From contig NZ_CANLNH010000001.1 of assembly GCF_947492535.1 (NCBI RefSeq), positions 372,001 through 436,000 of the forward strand: DNA of 64,000 nucleotides. The letters run 5' to 3'. The position numbers and the translations under genes were made by a program. Below are positions 53,650 to 62,534 of the stretch, one piece after another. The notes beneath the pieces were generated by a model, which was given only the letters and a program-made list of their open reading frames with translations, was not told the origin of the DNA and made no database searches. The stretch is from an uncultured Dokdonia sp. GTDB lineage: Bacteria > Bacteroidota > Bacteroidia > Flavobacteriales > Flavobacteriaceae. The first letter of the stretch is position 1; every line of letters begins with the position of its first letter.

Positions 53650-54472
53650 TACAATCAAATATGTGCAAATATTTAATTTAAATATTTTTCACAATTACTT
53701 TCTGGATAAGAAAGATACAACTGATAATGATATAATAGTAGTTTTTGACGATACTCAAAAAACAGAAGATTTATCAAGTTATAATGTGTCTGATTTTCTT
53801 CGAATAACACCTAGTCAAGACACAAAAAGAATACTGGCAAATCATAAAGTAGTTTTTAAAACAACAACAGATGGTGCTACTTGCTTTATTTCGGTAGATC
53901 AAGATTCAAAACCAATCATTGATAGTACGGGTGCAACGGTAGATTTACTAATCTATAGTCGAGATACTTTTCTGGAAAAGTATACAGATATGGATACAAA
54001 TTCAGAGGGTATTTACTTCTTTACAAATGATATTGCAGAACCTGCAAATTCGATCAATACTTTAGATGCTGTTCCAGCTACAGATTTAGAACTATATAAA
54101 GTAGGCGTGAGTGCTGATCCAATGAGTAAATATCAAACACTTGTAGGCTCATTAACAGGAAGAGAACAACGCTCTTTATTGGGAATTGTATCTATACAAC
54201 TAGATACATTATTAGATGGAGCAGGAGCTGTTGTAAATCCTACAGAGTTCAAAGTAGTTCTAAAGAATAGAAAAACAGTATGGGTATATCTAAATGATGA
54301 TGGCACTGTAGCAGCAGAAACAGCTACGCCACAACCTTTTATGAATAAAGGAAATATTATCCCTAGAGATGCATCTAATGTTGTGATTCCGTATAGAATG
54401 GCAACTCCTTTTGATGCTTTTGCATTTCAAACAGATCCAAATCAGCCCATAAAAACACAAGTATATATTTAA
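53642..54472 (+). CDS. eCIS-associated protein of unknown function
   Basis: 276 residues, no signal peptide, beta-rich, overlapping the DUF4255 gene by 8 bp. Landmarks are FNLNIFHNYFLD and VSDFLRITPSQDTKRILANH, with the C-terminal VVIPYRMATPFDAFAFQTDP. I recognise no named family. The tight coupling to the terminator gene and upstream of the sheath suggest a structural or cap-adaptor role at the distal tail end. Confidence 0.65.
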   Translation: MSSTIKYVQIFNLNIFHNYFLDKKDTTDNDIIVVFDDTQKTEDLSSYNVSDFLRITPSQDTKRILANHKVVFKTTTDGATCFISVDQDSKPIIDSTGATVDLLIYSRDTFLEKYTDMDTNSEGIYFFTNDIAEPANSINTLDAVPATDLELYKVGVSADPMSKYQTLVGSLTGREQRSLLGIVSIQLDTLLDGAGAVVNPTEFKVVLKNRKTVWVYLNDDGTVAAETATPQPFMNKGNIIPRDASNVVIPYRMATPFDAFAFQTDPNQPIKTQVYI

Positions 54473-54499
54473 CCAAGAACTTTTTTAAAATAGATAAAT

Positions 54500-56131
54500 A
54501 TGTTAACACAATTGAAAACACCAGGAGCATTTATTGAGGAGGTATCAAAATTTCCTCCATCAGTAGCACAGGTGGAAACAGCAATTCCTGTATTTATAGG
54601 GATTACTGAGAAAGCAACAAGAAAGGTAGAGGGGGATTTGTCAGAGTCGCTTGTAAGAATTACGTCTTTACTAGAGTATGAAACGCTTTTTGGAGGCGCA
54701 AAGAAAGAAACAGTAGAGTTGATAGATGATGCCGAAAATGGACTTACACTGGTTGCACCAGAGGTGAAATTCTTGATGCCATATGCAATGCAATTATTTT
54801 TCGCAAATGGAGGAGGGCCTTGTTACATCATTTCGATAGGAGGGTTTGTTGATGAATCTTCATCAGAACTAAAATCAAGAATAGAAACATGCTTAGCTGA
54901 GGCAGCAAAAGAAGATGAAATTACATTATTAGTTTTTCCTGATGCAACGCAAACCCTTAATGAAGAGGATTTTTATGGAATGTATCAAATTGCATTAGAT
55001 CAAGCAAATGAGTTGAAAGATCGTTTTGTACTTATAGATACGTATAAAGGAACTACTACAGATCTGACAACCATTGATACAAATGTAGATAAGGATACAA
55101 TTTTCCATTTAAGGAATAATGTGCCTGGAGATAAATATGGAGCAGCCTATTTTCCATACTTAAAGACAATATTAAATCCTGTTTTTAATGAAAAAGCAGC
55201 TATTGTTCATACAGGAACTGGATATGATTACAGTGCTGAAGAAATACTATTAAATAATTTAATAGTTGAAATTAATGCTGATACAGCTGGAGATGATCTT
55301 GAAGAGAATAGAACAGCGCTTTTAGCCATTTTTGAAACAATCAATGAAACATATGATTTTCCATTTGATTTAACCCCATATATAGATGCTACAACTTCAG
55401 CAGAATTGGCAGCGGCATACTTTAATAATGTTGTAGATGCAGGAGGATTTAGTAGTGATAACTTAGGAGCTCTTAGCGGTCAAAAATTAGAGGATTTAAA
55501 GGGAACTACTCTTTACAATGAAATTCAAGCGTTAATTAATGCAGTTCCAGTTGTACTACCTCCATCTGCAGCTATGGCAGGAGTGTATGCTAAGACTGAT
55601 AGCACTAGAGGAGTTTGGAAAGCGCCAGCAAATGTAGGATTAAACTTTGTGGTTGGACCTACAGAAAAAGTAGATAATACACAACAAGATGGACTAAATG
55701 TAGATGCTACTGCTGGAAAATCAATCAATGTGATTCGCACATTTACAGGAAAGGGTACCTTAGTATGGGGCGCAAGAACATTAGATGGCAATAGTAATGG
55801 GTGGCGTTACATATCTGTTCGTCGTTTCTTCAATATGGTGGAAGAGTCTGTAAAGAAAGCTTCAGAACGCTTTGTTTTTGACTCAAATGATGCCAATACG
55901 TGGATCAGAGTAAAAGGAATGATCGAAAATTTCTTAAATACCCAATGGAGAGCAGGAGCACTTGCAGGAGCGACACCAGAAGATGCCTATTTCGTAAGTG
56001 TTGGATTAGATGAAACGATGTCTGCACAAGATATTTTAGAAGGAAGAATGATAGTGGAAATTGGAATGGCAGCAGTACGTCCAGCAGAATTCATCATACT
56101 TCGATTCTCTCACAAATTACAAGAATCATAA
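54500..56131 (+). CDS. Contractile sheath protein 1 (longer paralogue)
   Basis: 543 residues. The N-terminus LKTPGAFIEEVSKFPPSVAQ and the C-terminal ~170 residues (IRTFTGKGTLVWGARTLDGN, WRYISVRRFFNMVEESVKKA, AVRPAEFIILRFSHKLQES) are those of phage-tail sheath proteins (Afp2-4/Pvc2-4). It is ~97 residues longer than the second sheath because of extra sequence in the variable middle (about 225-335), likely surface-exposed. Contraction of the sheath drives the tube. Confidence 0.95.
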   Translation: MLTQLKTPGAFIEEVSKFPPSVAQVETAIPVFIGITEKATRKVEGDLSESLVRITSLLEYETLFGGAKKETVELIDDAENGLTLVAPEVKFLMPYAMQLFFANGGGPCYIISIGGFVDESSSELKSRIETCLAEAAKEDEITLLVFPDATQTLNEEDFYGMYQIALDQANELKDRFVLIDTYKGTTTDLTTIDTNVDKDTIFHLRNNVPGDKYGAAYFPYLKTILNPVFNEKAAIVHTGTGYDYSAEEILLNNLIVEINADTAGDDLEENRTALLAIFETINETYDFPFDLTPYIDATTSAELAAAYFNNVVDAGGFSSDNLGALSGQKLEDLKGTTLYNEIQALINAVPVVLPPSAAMAGVYAKTDSTRGVWKAPANVGLNFVVGPTEKVDNTQQDGLNVDATAGKSINVIRTFTGKGTLVWGARTLDGNSNGWRYISVRRFFNMVEESVKKASERFVFDSNDANTWIRVKGMIENFLNTQWRAGALAGATPEDAYFVSVGLDETMSAQDILEGRMIVEIGMAAVRPAEFIILRFSHKLQES

Positions 56132-56163
56132 AAATTAAACAGTAAAAATTAAAACAGAAAGTT

Positions 56164-56595
56164 ATGAATGAATACCCATTAGTAAAGTTTTCCTTTCAAG
56201 TAGATTGGGGAGGAACTCAAATAGGTTTCCAAGAAGTGTCAGGATTAGACATCGAAGTAGAGCCTATTGAGTACCGTCAAGGAGCAAGTCCAGATTTTAC
56301 AAAAATTAAGATGCCTGGAATGACCAAGTTTAGTAATATCACATTAAAACGTGGATCGTTTAAAGGAGATAATGAATACTTCGATTGGTTTAACAGTATC
56401 CAATTAAATACAGTAGAACGTAGAACGCTTACTATCTCATTATTAGCAGAAGATGGTGCTCCAGCAATTACTTGGAAAGTAAATAAAGCATTTCCAATTA
56501 AGGTACAATCTACAGACTTAAAAGCAGAAGGAAACGAAGTAGCAGTAGAATCTATCGAGATTGCTCATGAAGGATTAGTAATCGAAAACAGTTAA
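56164..56595 (+). CDS. Tail tube protein 1
   Basis: 143 residues of the gp19-like tube family (Afp1/5): YPLVKFSFQVDWGGTQIGFQ, EYRQGASPDF, GDNEYFDWFNSI, FPIKVQSTDLKAEGNEVAVE. It stacks in hexameric rings inside the sheath. It differs from the copy at 58110 at only a handful of residues, and ~30 bp of upstream leader are also identical, so the pair arose by recent duplication. Confidence 0.95.
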   Translation: MNEYPLVKFSFQVDWGGTQIGFQEVSGLDIEVEPIEYRQGASPDFTKIKMPGMTKFSNITLKRGSFKGDNEYFDWFNSIQLNTVERRTLTISLLAEDGAPAITWKVNKAFPIKVQSTDLKAEGNEVAVESIEIAHEGLVIENS

Positions 56596-56631
56596 TAACA
56601 CATTAAAAATAAACATTAAACATTTTATATT

Positions 56632-57972
56632 ATGAATTATAAAACACCAGGTGCATTCATAGAAGAGGTATCAATATTTCCACCTTCAGTAGCACAAGTT
56701 GAAACAGCGATCCCAGCTTTTGTGGGACGTACAGAAAAAGGTCCACAAAACGAACCTACTCGAATCACGTCTTTACTAGAGTACGAAACATTATTTGGAG
56801 GCGCAGAACCTCAAACAGGAATTACAGTGACTATTACTGATGGAGTAGCAGTAGCAACTCTTGCAGCAGCAAGCGCATTCAAAATGTACTATGCAATGCA
56901 AATGTATTTTGCTAATGGAGGTGGTCCTTGTTATATCGTATCTGAAGGAGTTTATGGGCCAATAGCATCAACAGTTACGAGTATTGGAGAAGGGTTAGCT
57001 GCAGTAGCTAAAGAAGATGAGCCAACATTATTAGTATTCCCAGATGCAGTATCATTATCAGAAAGTGATGCGCATTCAGTCTATAACAGTGCATTAGATC
57101 AATGTACATTATTACAAGATCGTTTTGTAATTATGGATACGGTTGCAGATAATCAAGCATCTGTAGATAGTTTTAGAACAGGAGTTACAAGTGATTTAAA
57201 ATACGGAGCAGTATATTATCCACACTTACAAACGATCTTAAACTATGAATATAATGATGTAGATGTAGTTGTTGCCGCTAGTACAAATAGTGATGGAGTT
57301 GCAATTGCAGCAGAAAATTTAGCAGAATTAAAAGCAGAAAATTCAGGAGCTTATAATGCAGCTAAAAACGAGATCGCTTCATCATTACGTGTAGTGTTAG
57401 CGCCATCATCTGCAATTGCAGGAATCTATGCAAAAGTAGATAGTACAAGCGGAGTATGGAAAGCGCCAGCAAATGTAGGATTAAACTATGTAGTGGCACC
57501 TACAGTTAAAATTTCAAGCCAAGATCAAGAAGATCTAAATGTAGATCCTGTAGCAGGGAAATCAGTAAATGCGATCCGTACATTCACAGGAAAAGGAACT
57601 TTAGTTTGGGGAGCGAGAACACTAGATGGTAACAGTAACGAATGGCGTTATGTATCTGTTCGTCGTTTCTTTAACATGGTGGAAGAGTCTGTAAAGAAAG
57701 CGTCAGAACGTTTTGTTTTTGAATCTAATGATGCTAATACATGGGTACGTGTACGTGCTATGATCGAGAATTTCTTAAATACACAATGGAGAGCAGGTGC
57801 ACTTGCAGGAGCGAGTCCAGAAGATGCGTATTTCGTAAGAGTAGGATTAGGAGAAACCATGTCTGCACAAGATGTATTAGAAGGTAGAATGATTGTAGAG
57901 ATTGGAATGGCAGCAGTACGTCCAGCAGAATTCATTATTCTTCGTTTTTCTCACAAACTACAGGAATCATAA
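56632..57972 (+). CDS. Contractile sheath protein 2
   Basis: 446 residues, paralogue of the preceding sheath, with the same N-terminus (YKTPGAFIEEVSIFPPSVAQ) and a nearly identical C-terminal domain ending HKLQES. The compact middle makes this the likely main sheath subunit, by size comparison with Afp/PVC sheaths. Followed by a palindrome (58007-58026) in the 137-bp gap before the second tube gene. Confidence 0.95.
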   Translation: MNYKTPGAFIEEVSIFPPSVAQVETAIPAFVGRTEKGPQNEPTRITSLLEYETLFGGAEPQTGITVTITDGVAVATLAAASAFKMYYAMQMYFANGGGPCYIVSEGVYGPIASTVTSIGEGLAAVAKEDEPTLLVFPDAVSLSESDAHSVYNSALDQCTLLQDRFVIMDTVADNQASVDSFRTGVTSDLKYGAVYYPHLQTILNYEYNDVDVVVAASTNSDGVAIAAENLAELKAENSGAYNAAKNEIASSLRVVLAPSSAIAGIYAKVDSTSGVWKAPANVGLNYVVAPTVKISSQDQEDLNVDPVAGKSVNAIRTFTGKGTLVWGARTLDGNSNEWRYVSVRRFFNMVEESVKKASERFVFESNDANTWVRVRAMIENFLNTQWRAGALAGASPEDAYFVRVGLGETMSAQDVLEGRMIVEIGMAAVRPAEFIILRFSHKLQES

Positions 57973-58006
57973 AAATAATTTAAGGGATAAAAATATAAAT
58001 ACGGCG

Positions 58007-58026
58007 TACGCTTTCGCGAAAGCGTA
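58007..58026. repeat. TTTCGCGAAA palindrome within the structural operon
   Basis: TACGCTTTCGCGAAAGCGTA between sheath 2 and tube 2. It is absent from the equivalent sheath 1-tube 1 gap, so it was gained after the duplication. Confidence 0.85.
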
Positions 58027-58109
58027 AGAAGGCTCACCACACGTAATTTATATTCTTTATTACAAATTAAATTAGAATAATTAAACAGTAAAAATTAAAA
58101 CAGAAAGTT

Positions 58110-58541
58110 ATGAATGAATACCCATTAGTAAAGTTTTCCTTTCAAGTAGATTGGGGAGGAACTCAAATAGGATTTCAAGAGGTTTCAGGTCTAGATATAG
58201 AAACAGAAGTAATTGAATATCGTCAAGGGGCGAGTCCTGATTTTACAAAAATCAAGATGCCAGGAATGATCAAGTATAGTAACATTACTTTAAAACGTGG
58301 ATCGTTTAAAGGAGATAATGAATACTTTGATTGGTTTAACAGTATCCAATTAAATACCGTAGAGCGTAGAACAATTACGATCTCATTATTAGATGAAGCA
58401 GGAGTGCCAGCAATCACTTGGAAAGTGAATAAAGCATTCCCTATGAAGGTTCAGTCTACAGACCTAAAAGCAGAAGGAAACGAAGTAGCAGTGGAGTCTA
58501 TTGAGATTTGTCACGAAGGATTAGTCATCGAAAACAACTAA
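58110..58541 (+). CDS. Tail tube protein 2
   Basis: 143 residues, near-duplicate of the tube protein at 56164. Differences cluster at DIETEVIEY, MIKYSNIT and LLDEAGVP. The leader before the start (AAACAGTAAAAATTAAAACA) is the same as for tube 1. Possibly a distal or initiating tube variant, or gene dosage. Confidence 0.95.
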   Translation: MNEYPLVKFSFQVDWGGTQIGFQEVSGLDIETEVIEYRQGASPDFTKIKMPGMIKYSNITLKRGSFKGDNEYFDWFNSIQLNTVERRTITISLLDEAGVPAITWKVNKAFPMKVQSTDLKAEGNEVAVESIEICHEGLVIENN

Positions 58542-58545
58542 AATC

Positions 58546-59007
58546 ATGGCAGCAATATATCCACCAACTAGTTTCTCTTTTATTGTCAACGGGGTTTCTA
58601 CTTTAGAAGGTATTGATTCTCAATTTCAATCGGTAACAGGTCTTAGTACTGAGATTGGAGTTGAAGAATATGCCGAAGGTGGAGAAAACAGATTCTTACA
58701 TCAACTACCTACGCGTCCTAAGTATCCAAGCTTAGTTCTGAAAAGAGGGTTGATTACAAACTCTGGCTTGATTAAATGGAGTAGAGATGCTATGGAGAAA
58801 TTTCAGTTTGAACCTCGAGATCTTATTATAACACTTAATGGAGGCTTAGAATCTACAGCACCTTTAATGGTGTGGAATGTAGTAGGAGCGTATCCTGTTA
58901 AATGGGATGTATCAGAATTCAATGCTGAAGAGAACAAATTGGCAATAGAAACTGTAGAGTTAAAATATAGATATTTTACAATACCTAGCGCTAGCTTTAG
59001 CTTATAA
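58546..59007 (+). CDS. Third, divergent tube protein (Afp5/Pvc5-like)
   Basis: 153 residues of the same tube fold but divergent: YPPTSFSFIVNGVSTLEGID, FQSVTGLSTEIGVEEYAEGG, LVLKRGLITNSGLIKW, AYPVKWDVSEFNAEENKLAI. In Afp/PVC the equivalent joins the tube to the spike hub. It is 4 bp after tube 2. Confidence 0.92.
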   Translation: MAAIYPPTSFSFIVNGVSTLEGIDSQFQSVTGLSTEIGVEEYAEGGENRFLHQLPTRPKYPSLVLKRGLITNSGLIKWSRDAMEKFQFEPRDLIITLNGGLESTAPLMVWNVVGAYPVKWDVSEFNAEENKLAIETVELKYRYFTIPSASFSL

Positions 59008-59182
59008 GTAATCAAAAAAATAACACATAGCGCACTGACTCACAGGAAGTAAATCAAAAACATTTTTTGAATAATACATACAGATTCATGGATATTCCGT
59101 GATGCTGATAGGACGTGCTATGTGTTTGATTTTTGAAGATGTTGTTTTAAAAAAAGAGTAAAACATAAGTAAATAAAACAAT

Positions 59183-59344
59183 ATGCCAATAGAAATTAAA
59201 GAGTTACACATAAAAATTAATGTGGACGAGGATACTACAGGAAGTACAGGAGTAACTACTGTTGATCAGAAAAGAGTGACGCATTTGATACAAGAAAATG
59301 TCGCACAAATAATGAAAATACATCACCGTAAAAAAGAAAGATAA
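59183..59344 (+). CDS. DUF5908 small protein (Afp6/Pvc6 position)
   Basis: 53 residues: MPIEIKELHIKINVDED, then a Gly/Thr linker, then RVTHLIQENVAQIMKIHHRK. The MPIEIKEL-type start is typical of the short DUF5908 proteins coded between tube and LysM genes of Bacteroidetes injection systems. Its stop overlaps the next ATG by 1 bp (TAATG), which supports translation. Confidence 0.85.
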   Translation: MPIEIKELHIKINVDEDTTGSTGVTTVDQKRVTHLIQENVAQIMKIHHRKKER

Positions 59345-60066
59345 TGGAAGGCGAATTAGCAAAACTAGAAATAGCTACTTATACAAAGTCTGACTATAAA
59401 ACTAAAGTAAGGAGCGGGGCATTTAATGCTTTTATAAATCCAGAAAGTTATTCTATAACGTATAAGAACAATTTTAATACTGATCGTAGTCCAGGTCAAC
59501 AAAGAGATAATTATAAGTATGACTCATCAGTTTCGCCAGATTTAGATCTAGAGTTCCTTTTTGATGGTACAGGAGTAGTACAGCAGAATAGTGGAAACAG
59601 ACTTTTGAATTTACTTTCAGGGGGTGCTGATTTTGTTAAGGATACTGTGAAAGGGCAGATTGATAAATTTTTAGAAGCTACCGGAGAATATGATGGTACT
59701 ATTCATAAACCTTATAATGTCATTATAAGTTGGGGTGATTTTGAATTTAAAGGAGTGTTATTAGAATTAACTCTTGATTATAAGTTGTTTACTCCGGATG
59801 GAAAACCTCTTAGAGCAATAGGTAAGGCAAAATTTCATGAATCCATTAGTCCAGAATTAGCCGAAGCAGAAGTGAAAACTAATTCTCCAGATCTAACCCA
59901 TATCAGAATGGTGAAAGCTGGTGATACATTACCATTGATGACTGAACGTATTTATGGAGATGATAAATACTACTTAGAAGTAGCTAAAATCAATAACATT
60001 ACAAGTTTTAGACAATTACAACCAGGGACAGAAATTTTCTTTCCACCGATTGAAAAAGTATCATAG
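59344..60066 (+). CDS. LysM-containing baseplate hub protein (Afp7/Pvc7-like)
   Basis: 240 residues. The N-terminal part (FNAFINPESYSITYKNNFNT) is the conserved region of eCIS gp53-like proteins. The C-terminal LysM domain (about 184-238) reads HIRMVKAGDTLPLMTERIYG, then YYLEVAKINNITSFRQLQPG. It links tube hub and baseplate. Directly followed (2 bp) by the spike gene. Confidence 0.93.
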   Translation: MEGELAKLEIATYTKSDYKTKVRSGAFNAFINPESYSITYKNNFNTDRSPGQQRDNYKYDSSVSPDLDLEFLFDGTGVVQQNSGNRLLNLLSGGADFVKDTVKGQIDKFLEATGEYDGTIHKPYNVIISWGDFEFKGVLLELTLDYKLFTPDGKPLRAIGKAKFHESISPELAEAEVKTNSPDLTHIRMVKAGDTLPLMTERIYGDDKYYLEVAKINNITSFRQLQPGTEIFFPPIEKVS

Positions 60067-60068
60067 AT

Positions 60069-61814
60069 ATGAATAATAGTGGATACATACAAACATCAAA
60101 AAACCCTGACTTAGTTACTTATAAGGTACTATCAGGAGGCAATGAATTACCTGGGAAATATCGTGTGAAAAGCATTGTGGTAGAAAAGGAAGTCAATAGA
60201 GTTCCTTATGCTCAGCTTGTTATTTTAGACGGAAGTTCTCCAGATCAAGAGTTCGAATTGAGTAATGAAGAATTACTCATTCCTGGTAAAGAAATTGAAA
60301 TTACTGCAGGATATCACTTAGATGAAGAAACTATTTTTAAAGGAATAGTTATCAAGCATAATATCAAGGTTAGAAGCGGAATTTCCTATCTCATTATTGA
60401 ATGCAAGGATGAAGCAGTAAAAATGACCATTGGTAGAAAAAGCAACTATTTCTATGAAAGTACAGATAGTGATATCATTGAAGAGCTTATAGGTAATCAA
60501 GGATTAACAGCAGATGTAGAAGCTACAACAAATACACACCAGGAATTAGTACAATACCACGCTTCCGATTGGGATTTTATGGTCACAAGAGCACAAGCAA
60601 ATGGAAAATTATGTTTTGTTGATGATGGTATTATAAAAGTTGCTACTCCAGAGTTAAGTGGAGATACGATAGAAACCGTAGTTTATGGATCATCCATTCA
60701 TGAATTTGATGGAGAAATAGATGCTAGAGATCAATTTGATCGAATTACATCATATAGTTGGAATTATACAGATCAAGAACTTTTAGAAACAGAAGCACAA
60801 GATCCAGGAGTAAATCTTAATGGAGACATAGCTTCAAGTGATTTAGCTAGTGTTATACAATTAGAAAATCTAGAATTAAGACATGGCGGTAGTCTTTCTC
60901 AAGAAGAATTACAAGATTGGAGTGACGCAAAGGCATTGTATCAGCAATTAGCAAAAACCAGAGGTCGTGTAAAATTTCAAGGTATTCCAGCTGTAAAGCC
61001 AGGAGTTCTATTACAACTAGAAGGAATAGGTAATCGCTATAATGGAACTATTTATGTAACAGGAGTACGTCATGAAATTACTGATGGAAATTGGTTAGTA
61101 GATGCTCAATTTGGATTATGTCCTACTTGGTTTTCAGAAACCTATGATATTAGTGAAATGCCTGGTTCAGGAATCATACCTGCCATTAGTGGATTGCATA
61201 TAGGAGTGACTACACAATTAGAATCAGATCCCGATGGAGAAGATAGAATCTTAGTGCAAATACCTATCATTAATAATGAAGAACAAGGTATTTGGGCACG
61301 TATAGCCACGCTAGACGCTGGAGAAAATAGAGGGTCTTTCTTTAGACCAGAAATAGGGGATGAGGTGATTGTAGGATTTATTAATGATGATCCTAATGAT
61401 GCCGTCGTTTTAGGAATGCTAAATAGTAGTACAAAACCAGCTCCGCTAACAGCCTCTGATGATAATCATGAAAAAGGAATTGTCACTCGTAGTGAGATGA
61501 AAATGATTTTTAATGATGATAAGGTTTCATATGTGCTAGAAACCCCAGCTGGTAAAAAAGTAACCTTAGATGAAGATGCAGATCTCGTTCAAATAGAAGA
61601 TGAACATGCAAATATTCTCACGTTTAATAGTGATGGGATTACTATGGAAAGTGCAGGAGATATAAATATTAAAGCTACCGGTGATGTCAATATAGAAGGA
61701 ATGAATGTGAATGGAAAAGCAAATGCACAATTGACTGTTGAAGGTAGTGCAGGAGCAGAGATATCATCTGGAGCAGTAACAATTGTTAAAGGGTCACAAG
61801 TACAAATTAATTAA
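60069..61814 (+). CDS. VgrG-like spike protein (Afp8/Pvc8-like)
   Basis: 581 residues. The N-terminal gp27-like hub (about 1-370, with IECKDEAVKMTIGRKSNYFY and YHASDWDFMVTRAQANGKLC) is followed by a gp5-like OB fold (about 375-465: RPEIGDEVIVGFINDDPNDA, VVLGMLNSS). A C-terminal beta-prism with repeats follows (ITMESAGDINIKATGDVNIE). It forms the trimeric needle base that the PAAR protein caps. No toxin extension is fused. Confidence 0.95.
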   Translation: MNNSGYIQTSKNPDLVTYKVLSGGNELPGKYRVKSIVVEKEVNRVPYAQLVILDGSSPDQEFELSNEELLIPGKEIEITAGYHLDEETIFKGIVIKHNIKVRSGISYLIIECKDEAVKMTIGRKSNYFYESTDSDIIEELIGNQGLTADVEATTNTHQELVQYHASDWDFMVTRAQANGKLCFVDDGIIKVATPELSGDTIETVVYGSSIHEFDGEIDARDQFDRITSYSWNYTDQELLETEAQDPGVNLNGDIASSDLASVIQLENLELRHGGSLSQEELQDWSDAKALYQQLAKTRGRVKFQGIPAVKPGVLLQLEGIGNRYNGTIYVTGVRHEITDGNWLVDAQFGLCPTWFSETYDISEMPGSGIIPAISGLHIGVTTQLESDPDGEDRILVQIPIINNEEQGIWARIATLDAGENRGSFFRPEIGDEVIVGFINDDPNDAVVLGMLNSSTKPAPLTASDDNHEKGIVTRSEMKMIFNDDKVSYVLETPAGKKVTLDEDADLVQIEDEHANILTFNSDGITMESAGDINIKATGDVNIEGMNVNGKANAQLTVEGSAGAEISSGAVTIVKGSQVQIN

Positions 61815-61826
61815 TAAAAATAATAA

Positions 61827-62117
61827 ATGAAACCAGCAGCTAGAATTACAGACATGCACACCTGTCCTCTGGTAACAGGAACTACTCCTCATGTAGGAGG
61901 ACCTATACTACCAGCAGGAGAACCTACCGTATTGATAGGGAAAATGCCTGCCGCTAGAGTGGGAGATAAGGCACTATGTACAGGGCCTCCAGATACGATA
62001 GCAACAGGATCAGCGACAGTCTTAATTGGAGGGAAACCTGCAGCAAGATTAGGCGATACCACAGTTCATGGAGGCATGATAGTAGCAGGAGAAGCAACGG
62101 TTTTAATAGGAGGATAA
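61827..62117 (+). CDS. PAAR-domain spike tip protein (Afp10/Pvc10-like)
   Basis: 96 residues, a bare PAAR domain: KPAARITDMHTCPLVTGTTP, HVGGPILPAGEPTVLIG, then repeats of PAARVGDKALC, GSATVLIGGKPAARLGD and EATVLIGG. It forms the sharp cone at the needle tip and has no effector extension. 12 bp after the spike gene; the gp25 gene starts 2 bp after its stop. Confidence 0.95.
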   Translation: MKPAARITDMHTCPLVTGTTPHVGGPILPAGEPTVLIGKMPAARVGDKALCTGPPDTIATGSATVLIGGKPAARLGDTTVHGGMIVAGEATVLIGG

Positions 62118-62119
62118 TT

Positions 62120-62530
62120 ATGAAAATAGATAGAGATTTTTTAGGAAGAGGGTGGAGTTTTCCTCCTGAATTTAATAAGGCTCAAAAAGAGGTGACAATG
62201 ACAACAGATGTAGAAGACATCAATAATAGTTTGATCATTTTGCTTTCTACTCGATTAGGAGAGCGTGTAATGCTTTCTGATTATGGGTGTGATCTGGAAG
62301 AACTATTGTTCAAACCACTTACGCTTACACTAATAACACAAATAAAAGGAATTGTAGAAAGAGCGATACTTTACCATGAACCAAGAGTTGATATTTTAAA
62401 TATTGATATAGAAGGGTCTAATGAACTAGAAGGAGAAGTGTTAATAGCTGTTGAGTACTTAGTCAGAAATACAAATACAAGAAGTAATATCGTCTTCCCT
62501 TTCTATAAAGGAGAGGCAACAGAAATCTAA
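62120..62530 (+). CDS. gp25-like baseplate wedge protein (Afp9/Pvc9-like)
   Basis: 136 residues from ATG 62120 (MKIDRDFLGRGWSFPPEFNK). The frame is open back to 61976, but that part overlaps the PAAR gene out of frame and is rejected. Landmarks are LLSTRLGERVMLSDYGCDLE, LFKPLTLTLITQIK and ILYHEPRVDILNI, the gp25/IraD pattern including the family's RxGxR-like turn. A baseplate wedge component. Confidence 0.93.
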   Translation: MKIDRDFLGRGWSFPPEFNKAQKEVTMTTDVEDINNSLIILLSTRLGERVMLSDYGCDLEELLFKPLTLTLITQIKGIVERAILYHEPRVDILNIDIEGSNELEGEVLIAVEYLVRNTNTRSNIVFPFYKGEATEI

Positions 62531-62534
62531 AAAC

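Noticed and set aside
61976-62119. N-terminal extension of the gp25-like protein
   Set aside because: It overlaps the PAAR gene in another frame and has no family similarity; ATG 62120 gives the conserved start.
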